Origin: Zygnema cylindricum
Lineage: Eukaryota > Streptophyta > Zygnematophyceae > Zygnematales > Zygnemataceae
Reading direction: 5' to 3'
Assembly: GCA_037447655.1 (NCBI GenBank)
Contig: JBBHKE010000485.1
Location: 100,001-164,000 of the forward strand
Length of the DNA stretch: 64,000 bases
Positions 42,989 through 53,902 of this stretch are shown here, piece after piece. The notes below the pieces were generated by a model. The model worked only from the letters and a program-made list of their open reading frames with translations, did no database searches and was not told the origin of the DNA. The position numbers and the translations under genes were made by a program. Every line of letters begins with the position of its first letter. The stretch's first letter is position 1.

Positions 42989-43060
42989 AATATAGAGAGG
43001 GATTTCAATCGACCGATGGACGATGGAATTTTTCCACTCAAATTGTTTTTTGCTAAATCT
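42989..43060 (-). CDS. L3 LRR exon 2
   Basis: 72 bp, TCACAG|A to TT|GTAGAG. It encodes DLAKNNLSGKIPSSIGRLKS. Confidence 0.75.
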
Positions 43061-43612
43061 CTGTGATACCAAAAAACCCCGTCGCACCAATTCCTCCCCA
43101 GGTGCCTCCTAGTTAGTGTGGGCGACAAGGTTGTACAACAAAGAATAAAAGTTTAATAAGAATATTGAACAAGTATATGGAAGACTATCCAATCAATACC
43201 CATCCTGTATATATTAACAAACGTAAGTATGTTGGATTTCAATTTGTGGCCTACGTTTTTAATTCTCCACCCCATTTGAAAAAATCCAAATGGAATAAAC
43301 ACCACTTCAAAAGTTAGAGCATTTTTATACTGAAAAAGGGAAATATTACCAGGAAAAATATAAAAAATAATATCGACTCCCCTCCAAAACCCCCCACCCG
43401 GATTTTCCATCTCCTAGCCTTGCCCCATTAGAACTCTTTCCGCACTACTCTTCCTAAATCCGTTATAACAAAAACAAATATTAAAAAAAAAATACGAATG
43501 TAACTTTTCCGGATTTCCGGATTTTTTTTTATTTTTCTTGTGAAATTACTCATTTATTAATTTATTTACTTTTTGGGCATGAGATGCATTCCCCCTCATT
43601 TTTCTCACTCAC

Positions 43613-43684
43613 AATTATTTCAGTTTTGTGAGGTTGCCAATCTCCACCGTAATGCTCCCCACTAATTGTAGGTTGTTTACATAT
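43613..43684 (-). pseudogene. L3 LRR exon 1, with stop
   Basis: 72 bp, GTGCAG|A to TT|GTGAGT. It encodes YVNNLQLVGSITVEIGNLTK and then a TAA before the donor. Confidence 0.7.
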
Positions 43685-44563
43685 CTGCACCCCTTTTCCC
43701 ATTATTATTATTATTTTTTATTGAAAGACATATGCTTATCCTATCAACCCAATGCAACATCCATCCATTAATTTCCACTCCTTTCTCTTTAACCAAGGGA
43801 TCAATATCAACCTCAATATTCACTATCAAACAACTATAGCAGAGGAAACATTCAAATTACGAAACATTGAATCACATTGAATATACAATGAGAGGACATT
43901 TCAGGAAAATTCCCACATTAACCCTAAAAAACAAAAATCACTTACTCCCGATACACGCGGCGAGAATTGTCGCAGCGGATATAGTATCCGTCGCAATCGA
44001 TTTTGGGAAACATCGCGATGGCCGCCTTCACCTTCCCCAGAGCCGTTTCTGCAGCAGCACTAGCGACAAAAACGTCAAAAAAATCCAACCAGAATTACGT
44101 TTCGCACGTGTGAAGGCATGGACCGCAGGTCAAGCAGGGGAAAAAAACGGGAGGTAAAGGAGGGGAAAAAAACCTACTGTTCAGGCCCAGACATGAGTGG
44201 TCCGACGTAGTCTCCCAGTACCAGTGCCACGTGGCACGTCAATAGGAGCACTGTCCGGAAGACCGTGGTGGCAGCCATGGCTAAGCACTCGCCAAATCAA
44301 AAGCGACGCTGGAGGAATCGAAGCGGCTATTTTTTTTTAATTTTGACCGCCTTCTTATAGGCTGGTTTCACATGGTATCCGAAAAACATTTAATTTGAAG
44401 CGTGCCGGCACTTTGCACGTGTGAATACAGGTGCAGTACACCGTCGATCGTATTTAGCGTGTAGAAATTATTAGTGTGTAGAATAATTTAGTGTCATGTA
44501 CACTAATTTTGACTTAGAAAAATTTCGAAGAAAAAGTAAGGGTGGCGTTCAATCAGACGAAAA

Positions 44564-45127
44564 GTGAGGTTCTTTACAGAAATCGGGGCCTCACCGTACA
44601 ACGTCGTACCTACTATTTTGTTTTTATACGCGAACAACATTACAGAGAATCTTGCCAATATTCTCCAAAGGTCTGAAGAAAAGAATGACCGTTGGATATT
44701 TTTTCGCGAAGCATTCGCTTCCAAATTGTCTGTAAATGGTGATGTACCTCGAGGAGGTACATCACCATTTACAGAAAAATTGAGCCGCGACACGTTGGAT
44801 AATGAATGTACGTGTCAAGACGGCAACCAACCGAAATCGAAATATTTCGCACATGATATATGCATTCAGAAATTCAACGGAAATCACGAAAGTGATCTCG
44901 TAACGAACTTTCGTTGCATTTTTTTTGTTACCGGCCATTCTTCACACTATTTGTGGAAGCGCTCATTCGTCACGCGAAAAAGCAGAATCCCTAAAAATAA
45001 TGAGCTGGCGTCTGACAAGCATTTGCAAAGAGTACAAAATTTGTGTGGTACGATACCCTGGTCCACACGTACATGGTATGCAAATGACGATTTCGAGTTG
45101 AAGCTGGTCGGTGTAAAAAATATTTGA
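44564..45127 (+). CDS. Hypothetical 187-codon frame inside element G
   Basis: The protein starts MRFFTEIGASPYNVVPTILF and has several Cys and His residues (ECTCQDG, FRCIFFVTGHSSHYL) but no motif of a known transposase. The frame runs through the 22-bp hairpin, which gives the same peptide word (NGDVPRGGTSPFT) on the opposite strand. It may be chance; coding status is weakly supported. Confidence 0.3.
   Translation: MRFFTEIGASPYNVVPTILFLYANNITENLANILQRSEEKNDRWIFFREAFASKLSVNGDVPRGGTSPFTEKLSRDTLDNECTCQDGNQPKSKYFAHDICIQKFNGNHESDLVTNFRCIFFVTGHSSHYLWKRSFVTRKSRIPKNNELASDKHLQRVQNLCGTIPWSTRTWYANDDFELKLVGVKNI
44729..44775. other. Perfect 22-bp hairpin with 3-base spacer
   Basis: The left arm 44729-44750 and right arm 44754-44775 are exact reverse complements separated by GAG; the centre reads ACCTCGAGGAGGT. 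It lies within element G. Confidence 0.95.
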
Positions 45128-45761
45128 CGATTTTCAAATACGATCTTATGTTACGTAGAACCACTCTTATTTGTACACGTGGATTACAGACTCTGCGCGA
45201 TAGTACACTGATCAAAATGTAGCACTCTGTAATGTTGACCGTACGTTTACAGAATTTCCTGATGGAACGCCACCCTTATACACTAATTTTTCAACGTACG
45301 CCAATATGGGTACAGCTGATTTGTCGAGAGGATATCCACATTAATATAGGTAAGAGTACAGATTCTGACAATTCGTACACTGTCGCATACTTTCACTCTA
45401 ATTATTTCCTAACTCTAATTTCGGTTTTTTAGGGTGTAGACAATACGCGAAAAACAAATGTACACTATAACAGGTACATATATGAAATTCTTTAATTCAC
45501 AGGGCAGTTTTTCGTGTGATAGCAGAGATTTTATTAAAATATCCGTACTAGTATGATAAAAAGTACATTTTTACACGAACCGACACGTTCCGTACTCCAC
45601 ACTAAAAAAATATACATAAATTAAAATGGTGTACACTAATTGTTCATCTCGTAATTATTGTACAGGAAAAATTAGTATCCTTTACCCTATTTTAGGTAAA
45701 ACCCTCAAAATTTAGGGGCGCCGAATTGGTGTTCAACACGCTAAAAACTATCAACGGTGTA

Positions 45762-46300
45762 CACCGCGCATCGTTATTAGTGTCAAAGTCACTAATTTGG
45801 GTTCTTAAAATTTTGATTTTTTTCCTCAAATAGGATACATGATTTTAATTTTTCCTTGACGTTAATTGAGGTACCGTACAAAATAGCGTAAAGAACTAAA
45901 GTTCAATAAGATCTAAATAGCGTGGTATACGGTCGGTGTCAGACTGTACATAAATGTACCTTTTCAAGGGAAAATTTTACAAAAAATGAATTAAATCGGA
46001 CGCGTACGCATAGGAACGTGCGCTAAAAAAACGGGATTGGTCTGACACGTAAATTAGTCTGACATGTACGGATAAATAAATTTCACTACGGTGTACGATT
46101 TTTTATATTTTGTTTGGATACATATAATAATGTGTATAATCGTACAGAAAATTTTCCATTTTTGCTGTTCCAAATTAGCGTTAACACTGAAATTAGAATA
46201 CACCTTTTTTTTTTTTTTTTTCAAATTCTTAATTAGCGTCAATGAAGGTATATTTACTTACACACTATTTAAACTTTGACACTAATAATGATGCGCGGTG
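45762..46300. mobile_element. MITE with TA target (copy 2)
   Basis: 539 bp, ends CACCGCGCATCGTTATTAGT and ACTAATAATGATGCGCGGTG, TA at 45760-45761 and 46301-46302. It matches 19730-20249 along its length. It shares one TA with element G, so one inserted at the other's target dinucleotide. Confidence 0.85.
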
Positions 46301-46302
46301 TA

Positions 46303-47551
46303 CTGTATCTTTCCACAAAGCGGTTTACGGCGGGTAAAAATCTGTTGGCGTTTAAGTTTCTTTTTGGTCGCAAGCATTTTTTTTTCGTAGATTTTTTCCA
46401 ACTAATTGAGGTACATTTACTAGAATGACTATTTTTTCCATGTCGAAATGGCGTCCAATAAAATTGCACGTCACAACTCTTTATTCTCCGGCGGTTTTAG
46501 AAGTTGCTGAAAAAATTTGCCTTTCCACCTAAGCACAAAAATATCCACTGTAAATAATTAAATATGTAACGGTGAGCCTTTGTTTAGTGCGAAACGAACG
46601 AGTATATTTCCTTCCCAGACAAAAGCTTTGACCAATAATTTTTTGACACGTTACAAATTCAATTGTGTTAACGAATTGTACTGTTGGTTCGCACGCTTCA
46701 AGACGATGCGATTGGTAAAACGAAAATACATCATGTTGAAATCGTTATCGTGTGGGAACTCATTGTACGTTAAATTCAACGGCTCGCAACATTTTTATTA
46801 TTGTTAAAGATACACGTGTAGTGCCCTCAAAAGTAGTCAACGATTGGTATTCTTGTTTGAGAATTGACAATAATAAGGTCGACGTGTCTTTTTCTGGTTG
46901 GCTTTTTCAGAAAATGCCGCTGCTTTGGCCGAAAGGCAATCATTGAATAGCCGACGTGGTGGTCATTGTACAGCAATCGACTGCAGTGGACGGCATTGTA
47001 CGGCAAAGTACAACATTGCACGACATTGGACGACATTTGGTACATTTTATCATCGATATCAACAGCATCGACCGCTATAAACCGTCATCATAGACTGCTT
47101 TAGTTTGGTGTGTACGGATTTACAAACCTCAATCGTTTAGACTGTTTCACAGAAATGAGCTTGAATATATGTTGGTAAGTGCGAAGTGTCCTTATTTCCG
47201 TCACTTTTTACATGCTTGTGATTGGCTGCGTGTATGCCCGGCAAAGATTGTTTTTGCCGGTTAATCGGTAAATATTTTTAATCGAGGCCCATGTGAGTTT
47301 CACGATTCACCCGATTCATTATTTAATCGCGAGAAGTGACGCTTCAGTAAACCCCAATGTGTATCGCGTTGGTGCATAAAGCCCTATACTTCGATTCGCG
47401 TCTATGTATTGTTATGGTGATATTTGGTGCGAGTACTTCGCACTGGGGGATTTGTGACGTGTTGTTTTGGATGTCACATATATCGGGTTGGCGATTGAAG
47501 CATTCGGCTTCGATTCGCAAGTACAACATTTTGTGTACGTTTGGAGTTTGG
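46303..47551. other. Upstream block of L3, paralogous to 36.1-37.0 kb
   Basis: It shares CAAAGCGGTTTA, ATGGCGTCCAAT and GTAACGGTGAGCC words with the L2 upstream region in the same order. No gene was recognised. At 46950-47040 there is a short series of CATTGTACGGCA-type reiterations. Confidence 0.5.
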
Positions 47552-47553
47552 TA

Positions 47554-47761
47554 CACCGCGAATCGCTATTTGCGTTAACAAATATTTAGTGATAAATAAC
47601 AATTAGTGTGATTAACCCTAATTGGGAATTTGGAGATTTCCAAGGAAATCAGTCACTCTAATTTGTTTTTTAAGGTTTTTTCAATCAATATTTTTAAGAA
47701 TTTGGGTAAAAATTTAGGGGGGGGGGATTAGCGTGATTAACGCTAATAGCGATTCGCGGTG
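47554..47761. mobile_element. MITE with TA target (short type, copy B)
   Basis: 208 bp between TA at 47552-47553 and 47762-47763. The ends are CACCGCGAATCGCTATT and AATAGCGATTCGCGGTG, a perfect inverted repeat over those 17 bases. A G run lies near the right end. Non-coding. Confidence 0.9.
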
Positions 47762-47763
47762 TA

Positions 47764-50116
47764 CCTTTGAAGTATTAGCGTTTTGCGCTCAATCGTGCGA
47801 CTACGTTTCACGACAATATTTGTTGAGTCAGGAAACGAAATGTACGATTTCGTTTCGCGTCACTTTTGTTTAAGTGTGCAGGTGTATAATTCCGTGTGTA
47901 GGTGTTTTCGTTCCGTGCGTACACATCACACGCACGATGCTTCTCTTTTTAAGTTTCGCTTTTCGAAAGAGAAGGCGTGTCCGCCTTCCTTCGTGGACGT
48001 TTCTTTTTCATGTGCCTCAGCCAAGTGGGAGAATAGAGTTGTCGCCTTACTAGCTTTACTTTTTTTGCATTGTTAGCTAGCTAGAAAGTCTATTTAGGCA
48101 GCAAAGTTCAACTGTATAATTATCCTTTAGCTTTGGATCTACTGAAGAGTAGAGATCTAGATCCTTGGTGATCAATTAAGAGAGAGAGAGAGAGAGACGT
48201 GAGGTTCACTATTATTCCTACGCTGCTTTGAGTTTTAGGCAGTCTGTTTCATTTTCTGTCAGTTTCATTGTTTCTTTCCATTGCAGTCACCCCAGGAAGG
48301 TTTACGATTATTCCCGCGTTTGTGATTGGCTACGCGACTGACGGATGGACTGGCATTCTTTTGTGGCCGGGCGATGGTCTTTTATCTTGCAGCCACCACC
48401 GTAAAGATTCACTATTCACACTACGTTTTTCATTGGCTCCTTTAGTGTTGGGCAACCAGCTATTATTTTTATTCTCTGCTGCAGGTCGCGCGTCGCACGT
48501 GCAATGTACTAAACCGAGTATCGCTATTAGCGTAAAAGGTTTTTTTCGCCACTTAAAACAAAATAGAAGTTACCGAGATCAAAAATCAACTATTAGTCCG
48601 GATTATGTTGAAGTACACTTTGAGTTTAGGAGAAAAATGATTTAAGTAAACCATTCTTGACATAGAAATATACGAGCAAACATCTACACCAAATAAAAAC
48701 AAAAAAAACAAAAAAAAGTTAAACTTGTTATACAACATTTCAACACGCCAATTTCATTAAAATTGTTGAAACCATAAACAACGAGACAAACATGGTACAA
48801 TCATCTCTGTAACAATCTTAACTTTTTTGATAAAAGAGTGAAAAAAAAAGCTTTTTTATTGAACAATGAACTTTTACAAAATTAATTTTTAACTTTTTAG
48901 AGAAAAATGAAAGCAGCGACTATTGCTTATCCTGATCTCGAGTTTTTCCTTCTTAGGAGTCCCAACCCTATTGAAATTTTCCATTGAGGGTCCTAATTTA
49001 CGAAAATGCTTCCTCTCTTTCCCTTCATCGTTAAAAGTTGTAACTTCTCGTGGGTGTTTTTGTAGGATCTTAAGAAAAAGACATTCACTCAAATAAATTC
49101 ACAAAACATAAATCATTCCACAGCGCAAGCTCATAATAAAAAGAGGAATATACAGCCAAAAAGATGTATAAGTGTTCTTGGCCGAAGCCTCTTTACATCA
49201 TCTCTCTTCACTCTACTCTCTCTTCTCTCTCCTCTTTTAATAATCTGTACTCCAAGATTAATCCTCTAAGATTTAATCATAAAAGATACAATACTCTGCA
49301 CATGTACACTGCTGCCTATATACTCGCTACTCTGCACTAAGAGACAACAAGGTAAGACAAGCAGAACTTAGTGTAGCAACAATGTCTGTCCCTAGCTGAC
49401 TGTGCACACCGCAAGGACGTTTCCACGAAGAAAGTAGCACACGCTTTCTTCCTTTGAAACGACTAACTCTAAACGTTGACTTAAACACGTCGTCACAAGA
49501 AAACACATGCATGCAAAATGAGACACAACGCACAAAAACATAAAGTGACCTTCACTTTGTGTTCCTGGTGGACATCCTTGTTTAATTTCTTCGAACCTGA
49601 TAAAACAAAAACCATATTTGGTTAGATGAAGAGAAAAAAAAAAAACCAACAAATAAACCAACAAACTGGTTTAAAACTTTTAAAATACCTAAATTATCTT
49701 ATACAAAACCATTCGTATTTTTCAGCCTAACAATACCAGATGAAACTAAAGAATGAAGAACTAACTCCTTAAAAAAACAATCAAAATCAGATTCATAACA
49801 TTATAAATTTTCGATACATATGTAAACCCATAATAAATAGACCATAATCGTATGCTAAAGAAGTTTGAAAGCTATTACTAACAGTATACGATATTTTTTC
49901 CCAATTCGTAATTTAACCACAAACTCAATGTCATTTAATACCAAACATTAATAAAAGACTTACCAATATTTACATTCTTATTTCCATTTCTATTACACCT
50001 ACTATTTTTATCAGCATTCACCTCACCAAAATTACAACATATATAATTTGTTTGTTTTGTAGGTTTTTTCCTTTTTTATTTACACATTCATTTACAAGTG
50101 TATCAACACTATCACT
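47764..50116. other. Intergenic DNA, no gene recognised
   Basis: It contains an AG microsatellite (about 48178-48197), a CCAAT-type block similar to 38.1 kb, and a half-MITE near 48507-48560 (GTATCGCTATTAGCGTAAAA) resembling the left end of the 36.3-kb MITE. It then becomes AT-rich. 49900-50116 on the minus strand may continue the OTU sequence described at 53.95 kb. Confidence 0.45.
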
Positions 50117-50121
50117 ATTAC

Positions 50122-51056
50122 TGTTAAAATGTGAGGAATTTTTTAAGTCTTTATTTGTCTATGTTGAAAAGAAGTAATTAATATTCAATTCTTAATTTAG
50201 ACTATAGAGTGAAGAGAGAGAGAGAAAGTGACCATGGCTGCAGACATAGTCAGAAAGAAATAGGCAGACACGTAGTCAGATTGATAAATTACCAAAATAT
50301 TGCCCTAAACAGGATTTGAACCTAGGTCTACGAAGTAATTTATAGATATACGCCTTATCCATTATGGAATTAACAAAACGATACACTTCTGTGGTTTGGT
50401 GAATAGTTAAAGTGTCACGCAAACGTCACTTTCACTTAAACAAACCAAAATTGACGAAACAACATCTATAGTCAAACGGCGCCCGCAGACGCGAATCTAA
50501 CCGTGTAAATTACATGATCAGACGAACGACGTCAACCCCGCCAAACCTGAATGAATCGTTAACGTCTTTCGGACATTAGGATGCGCTGTGCCACGTGGCG
50601 CCATATCATTGGACGCCGAAAAAGATGGGAGAAGGAACGATGGCTCCCATGTTGACAAGTGTCAACTAGAACGCCATGTTGTACAATGGTCGTTTAAGAA
50701 GAACAATCGGCCACTAAACCTTCTTAAACTACACACTCTTTTGATTTGCCTAGGGTAGAGTAGTAGGTAGTTGTGAGTAGGAGTTAAGGGACTTATCGTG
50801 TTTGAGGCGCCTCTCTCCAGGTGACCTTTTGTATTTACAGGACATCTTTGGCCATAATAGCTGCTCATAGGAGCAAATCCGTTATTTTGTTTTGCGTTTG
50901 ACACAAGGGAGACTTGTCTCTCATGGGTGAGGTTGCTAGAAAATTTGTGTGCCTAGGCGGCACTTATTCAGTGGGAAAGTGAAAAGGGCAAATATTATCC
51001 TAGAGGCTTTACATAGGTTGCTCATTTTGTGGGTTAATGAAGACCACAAAATTTCA
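50122..51056 (+). repeat. 5' LTR of element E
   Basis: It runs from TGTTAAAATGTG to ...CAAAATTTCA. An ATG at 51039, 18 bp before the LTR end, is in frame through the primer-binding site with the Gag start, the same arrangement as in element D. Confidence 0.9.
50295..50372 (-). other. tRNA-like segment, antisense to element E (5' LTR)
   Basis: On the minus strand an A-box-like ATGGATAAGGCG is followed by B box GGTTCAAATCC (50322-50312), flanked by a T-arm-like CTAGG/CCTGT. It lies 173-250 bp from the LTR start, as in the other LTRs. Confidence 0.55.
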
Positions 51057-52741
51057 AGTTATGGGCCCACCATCTAGGGTGCCTATGTTTGATGGAACAA
51101 ACTTCACTTACTGGGAATTTACGATAGATGGATTGCTTTTCGAAATGTACTCTTGGGTTTTGTTTCGGGACAAGTGAGGTGTCTACCATCGAGCTTCGTT
51201 GAAACTCACTATGGAGATTCAACTGGGGCTTCCCAGAAAACCAAGCGTAGTTTGGATGCAACGGAAGGTGAAAGGTAAATTATTGCAATGGAAGAGGGAA
51301 AAGGGGAGAAAGGTAAATGAACATCTGTAGTGAGGGAGCTAGGCTGTAGCCTACAGTTCCACTTGTGAGGGTTATAACGAAATCAAAAACTGAAGAAAAT
51401 GGCAGTAAAATTCGGGAGTATAAAAACACTATAGCAAAACATCTCATAATTAGAAACATGTCTAAGTCCATAGCTATCACTCTTATAAACCTAACTATGT
51501 CTTCAAAAATCTGGGATACACTAATTCAGATTTATAAGAGTGAGACTATCCAAAGGCAGCAATTAGTAAAACGGGAAATAGAGGCCAATGTTTATAAAGG
51601 CGGTAGCATGATAGAGTTTTGCAATGATATTGCTGCGTTATATGTTGAGTTTGCTAGTGCGGGAAATGTAGAATCCAAGGAGAGAAAAATTGACACATTA
51701 ATCATGAAACTTCCAGATGAGTACGAAAACATCATTAACCGTATGCAGGAAATGAATTGCTCCTCATGGACTTTGGGCATTACCATGGGGATGATTCTTG
51801 TGAGGGAAATCACTTTGGAGCTTCGTAGGGGAAGTGATAGGGTGAATGCACTGACAGCTAGTGGTGATTGACGGAAGCGTGATAAGAGGAATGATGGTGG
51901 CTGGCGAAGGCGTGATGAGAGGAAAAAATAAAAAGATAAGCCTTATTGGAATTTTGGTTGAAAGAGAGGAAGAGGAAAAGAAAAGGGAGCTTCAAAAGGA
52001 GGGGTTTGTTTCTTTTGTAGGGAACCGGGTCAATATATGGCGGAATGCCCTTGTTTGGAAGAAATTAAAAGTTGGAATGTAAATGAAGAGGAAGAAGTGG
52101 AAGAGGAGAAACACGATGAAAATATTTTGGAGCTTCTCCACATTGGTAGTATGGGGGAGAGAAAAAAGCACACAAAAATTCCACGAAAGCAACAGTGTGC
52201 TTTTGGAGGTATAAGGGAGGTAAAGAGAACGGAGGTACTTGAGAAAGTAAAAATTAATGAGGATATATTCATAAATATTTTGGTGACAGTAAACTGGTTG
52301 AAAGAGGAGACTTGAACGAATTCCATGGAAAGGGGAGAAGTAATTCTAGAGCGGGCTCCAAAGGATAGGGAAGAAAAGGAATATTTAATGAAAGCTTTAG
52401 GGGAGGAAAAATACTTTTTGGGAATCAAAATAGAAAGTGATAGTGGAAAGAATTCCATAGGAGAGAGTGAGGGATGTTTAGAAAATGGGGTAATTATCAT
52501 GTACAAATATATGAGTACGGAAGATGTAGATTTTATGAGGAACTTAGTGGGGACTCGTGATTTAAAGATAAATATGGGGGGTAATGGATTTGACCTCACT
52601 AATGGGAGTGATGCCATTTATGAAGGTGTACGTGTAAAAGGGTTAGCATCTGGGTATGTGTTGCAGGTTGGGGATGGGGCTGGCTGTTTGAAATCCGAGT
52701 GGGAATCTAGATTTTGCTCGGATGAAAAAGGAATGAGGTGA
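51039..52741 (+). pseudogene. Copia Gag plus RT-RNase H remnant (element E)
   Basis: Gag starts as in element D (FQVMGPPSRVPMFDGTNFTY) and soon meets a stop. The main Gag body is open at 51365-51871 (IWDTLIQIYKSETIQRQQLV, LIMKLPDEYENIINRMQEM). A knuckle relic follows (CFFCREPGQYMAEC, Gln for His). After a large deletion, 52325-52741 contains GEEKYFLGIKIESD (RT) and GTRDLKINMGG..SGYVLQVGDGAG (RNase H). It cannot supply enzymes. Confidence 0.85.
51057..51071 (+). promoter_or_regulatory. Primer-binding site, half-tRNA-iMet type (element E)
   Basis: AGTTATGGGCCCACC directly follows the LTR end TTTCA. Fourteen of 15 bases are complementary to the anticodon-arm region of plant initiator tRNA-Met. 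Its ATG (51061-51063) is in the Gag frame. Confidence 0.8.
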
Positions 52742-52948
52742 AGAAATCCTTGCTCCAAAAGCTCAGATTTATGAAAAATGGCATGCAAAATAAAATGTGT
52801 GATGCAATTGTTATTTCGGTTCATCTAATACACAGTTTCAAATACGGGGGGATTCAATTAAAGTTTTATGAGGGGAAAAAAAATGGAAAAAGAAAAAAAT
52901 AAGTGTGTTTTGTTATTAAGTGTGAGTTGAAAGAAAAGTAGACTAGAA

Positions 52949-52959
52949 AATAAAGGGAT
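52949..52959 (+). promoter_or_regulatory. Polypurine tract of element E
   Basis: AATAAAGGGAT immediately precedes the 3' LTR. It is preceded by CTAGAAA, as in element D. Confidence 0.7.
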
Positions 52960-53897
52960 TGTTAAAACGTGTGTATTTTCTAGGTCTATATTTGTCTATT
53001 TTGAAAAGAAGTAATTAATATTCACTTCTTAGTTTAGACTCTTGATTGAAGAGTGAGAGAGAGTCACCATGGTTGTCGACATAGTCAGAAAGAAACAGGC
53101 AGAGGGGTAAACAGATTGATAGATTACCAAAATGTTGCCCTAAATAGGATTTGAACCTAAGCCTACGGAGTAATTTATAGAATTTGCCTTAACCATTATG
53201 GCATTAACGAAACGATACACTTTTGTGGTTTGGTGAATAATTAAAGTGTCTCGCAAACGTCACTTTCACTTAAACAGACCAAAATTGACGAAACGACATC
53301 TTTAGTCAAACGGCGCTCGCGGACGCGAATCTAACCGTGTAAATTACATGATCAGACAGAGGACGTCGACCCCGCAAAAACTGAATAAATCTTTAGCGGC
53401 TTTCGGACATAGCAGCGCGCAGTGCCACGTGGCGCCACATCATTGGACGCCGGAAAAGGTGGGATGAGGAACGATGGATACAAAGTTGACAAGTGTCAAC
53501 CAGAAGGCCATGTTGTACAATGTCCGTTTAAGAAGTACAATCGGCCACTATACCTTTTTGTACTATACACTCTTTTGATTGGCCTAGGGTAGAGTAGTAG
53601 GTAGTTGTGAGTAGGAGTTAAGGGACTTAGCGTGTTTGAGGCGCCTCTCTCCAGGTGACCTTTTGTATTTATAGGCCATCTTTGGCCAGCAATAACCAGC
53701 TGCCCAGGGGAGCAAATTCAGTGATTCTGTTTGCGTTTGACTCAGGGGAGACTTGTCCTCACAAGGGTGAGGGTTTTCAAAAAAATTGTGTGCCTAGGCG
53801 GCACTTATTCAGTGGGAAAGTGAAAGGGTCAAATATTATCCTAGAGGCTTTACATAGGTTGCTCATTTTGTGGGTTTATATAGACCACAAAATTTCA
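52960..53897 (+). repeat. 3' LTR of element E
   Basis: 938 bp, TGTTAAAACGTG to ...CAAAATTTCA, followed by ATTAC. It differs from the 5' LTR at many positions scattered along its length, so the insertion is fairly old. Confidence 0.9.
53135..53200 (-). other. tRNA-like segment, antisense to element E (3' LTR)
   Basis: Minus strand ATGGTTAAGGCA and GGTTCAAATCC (53157-53147). A and B boxes remain recognisable although the LTR has diverged from the 5' copy. Confidence 0.55.
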
Positions 53898-53902
53898 ATT
53901 AC

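Larger units (their letters stand above)
41607..44278 (-). pseudogene. LRR receptor ectodomain gene L3 (paralogue of L2)
   Basis: The first exon (44278-43946) has the signal peptide (TVLLLTCHVALVLG) and N-cap (FPKIDCDGYYIRCDNSRRV), but a stop and a lost acceptor separate the two. Four LRR exons of exactly 72 bp follow at 43684-43613, 43060-42989, 42056-41985 and 41678-41607, all phase 2. The first contains a TAA near its end; the other three are open. The corresponding fifth exon of L2 and any kinase are missing. Two transposons (44439-46300) split its upstream region from the block paralogous to the L2 promoter. Confidence 0.78.
44439..45759. mobile_element. Inverted-repeat DNA element G with TA flanks
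   Basis: 1321 bp. The left end CACCGTCGATCGTATTTAGC is the near-inverse of the right end GCTAAAAACTATCAACGGTG, and TA lies on the outer sides (44437-44438, 45760-45761). It contains a 187-codon open frame (44564-45127, plus) that matches no family I know and a perfect 22-bp hairpin. The ends are related to, but distinct from, the CACCGCG MITEs, so a related TA-targeting family is inferred. Confidence 0.65.
50122..53897 (+). mobile_element. Copia element E, complete but internally deleted
   Basis: A 3776-bp plus-strand element with target-site duplication ATTAC (50117-50121 and 53898-53902), LTRs of 935 and 938 bp, a half-tRNA primer-binding site and a purine tract. Between them lie a Gag remnant and a short piece of RT-RNase H. 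Protease, integrase and most of RT are gone. It is of the same lineage as A and D by LTR features, primer site and Gag. It is non-autonomous and split by stops. Confidence 0.93.
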
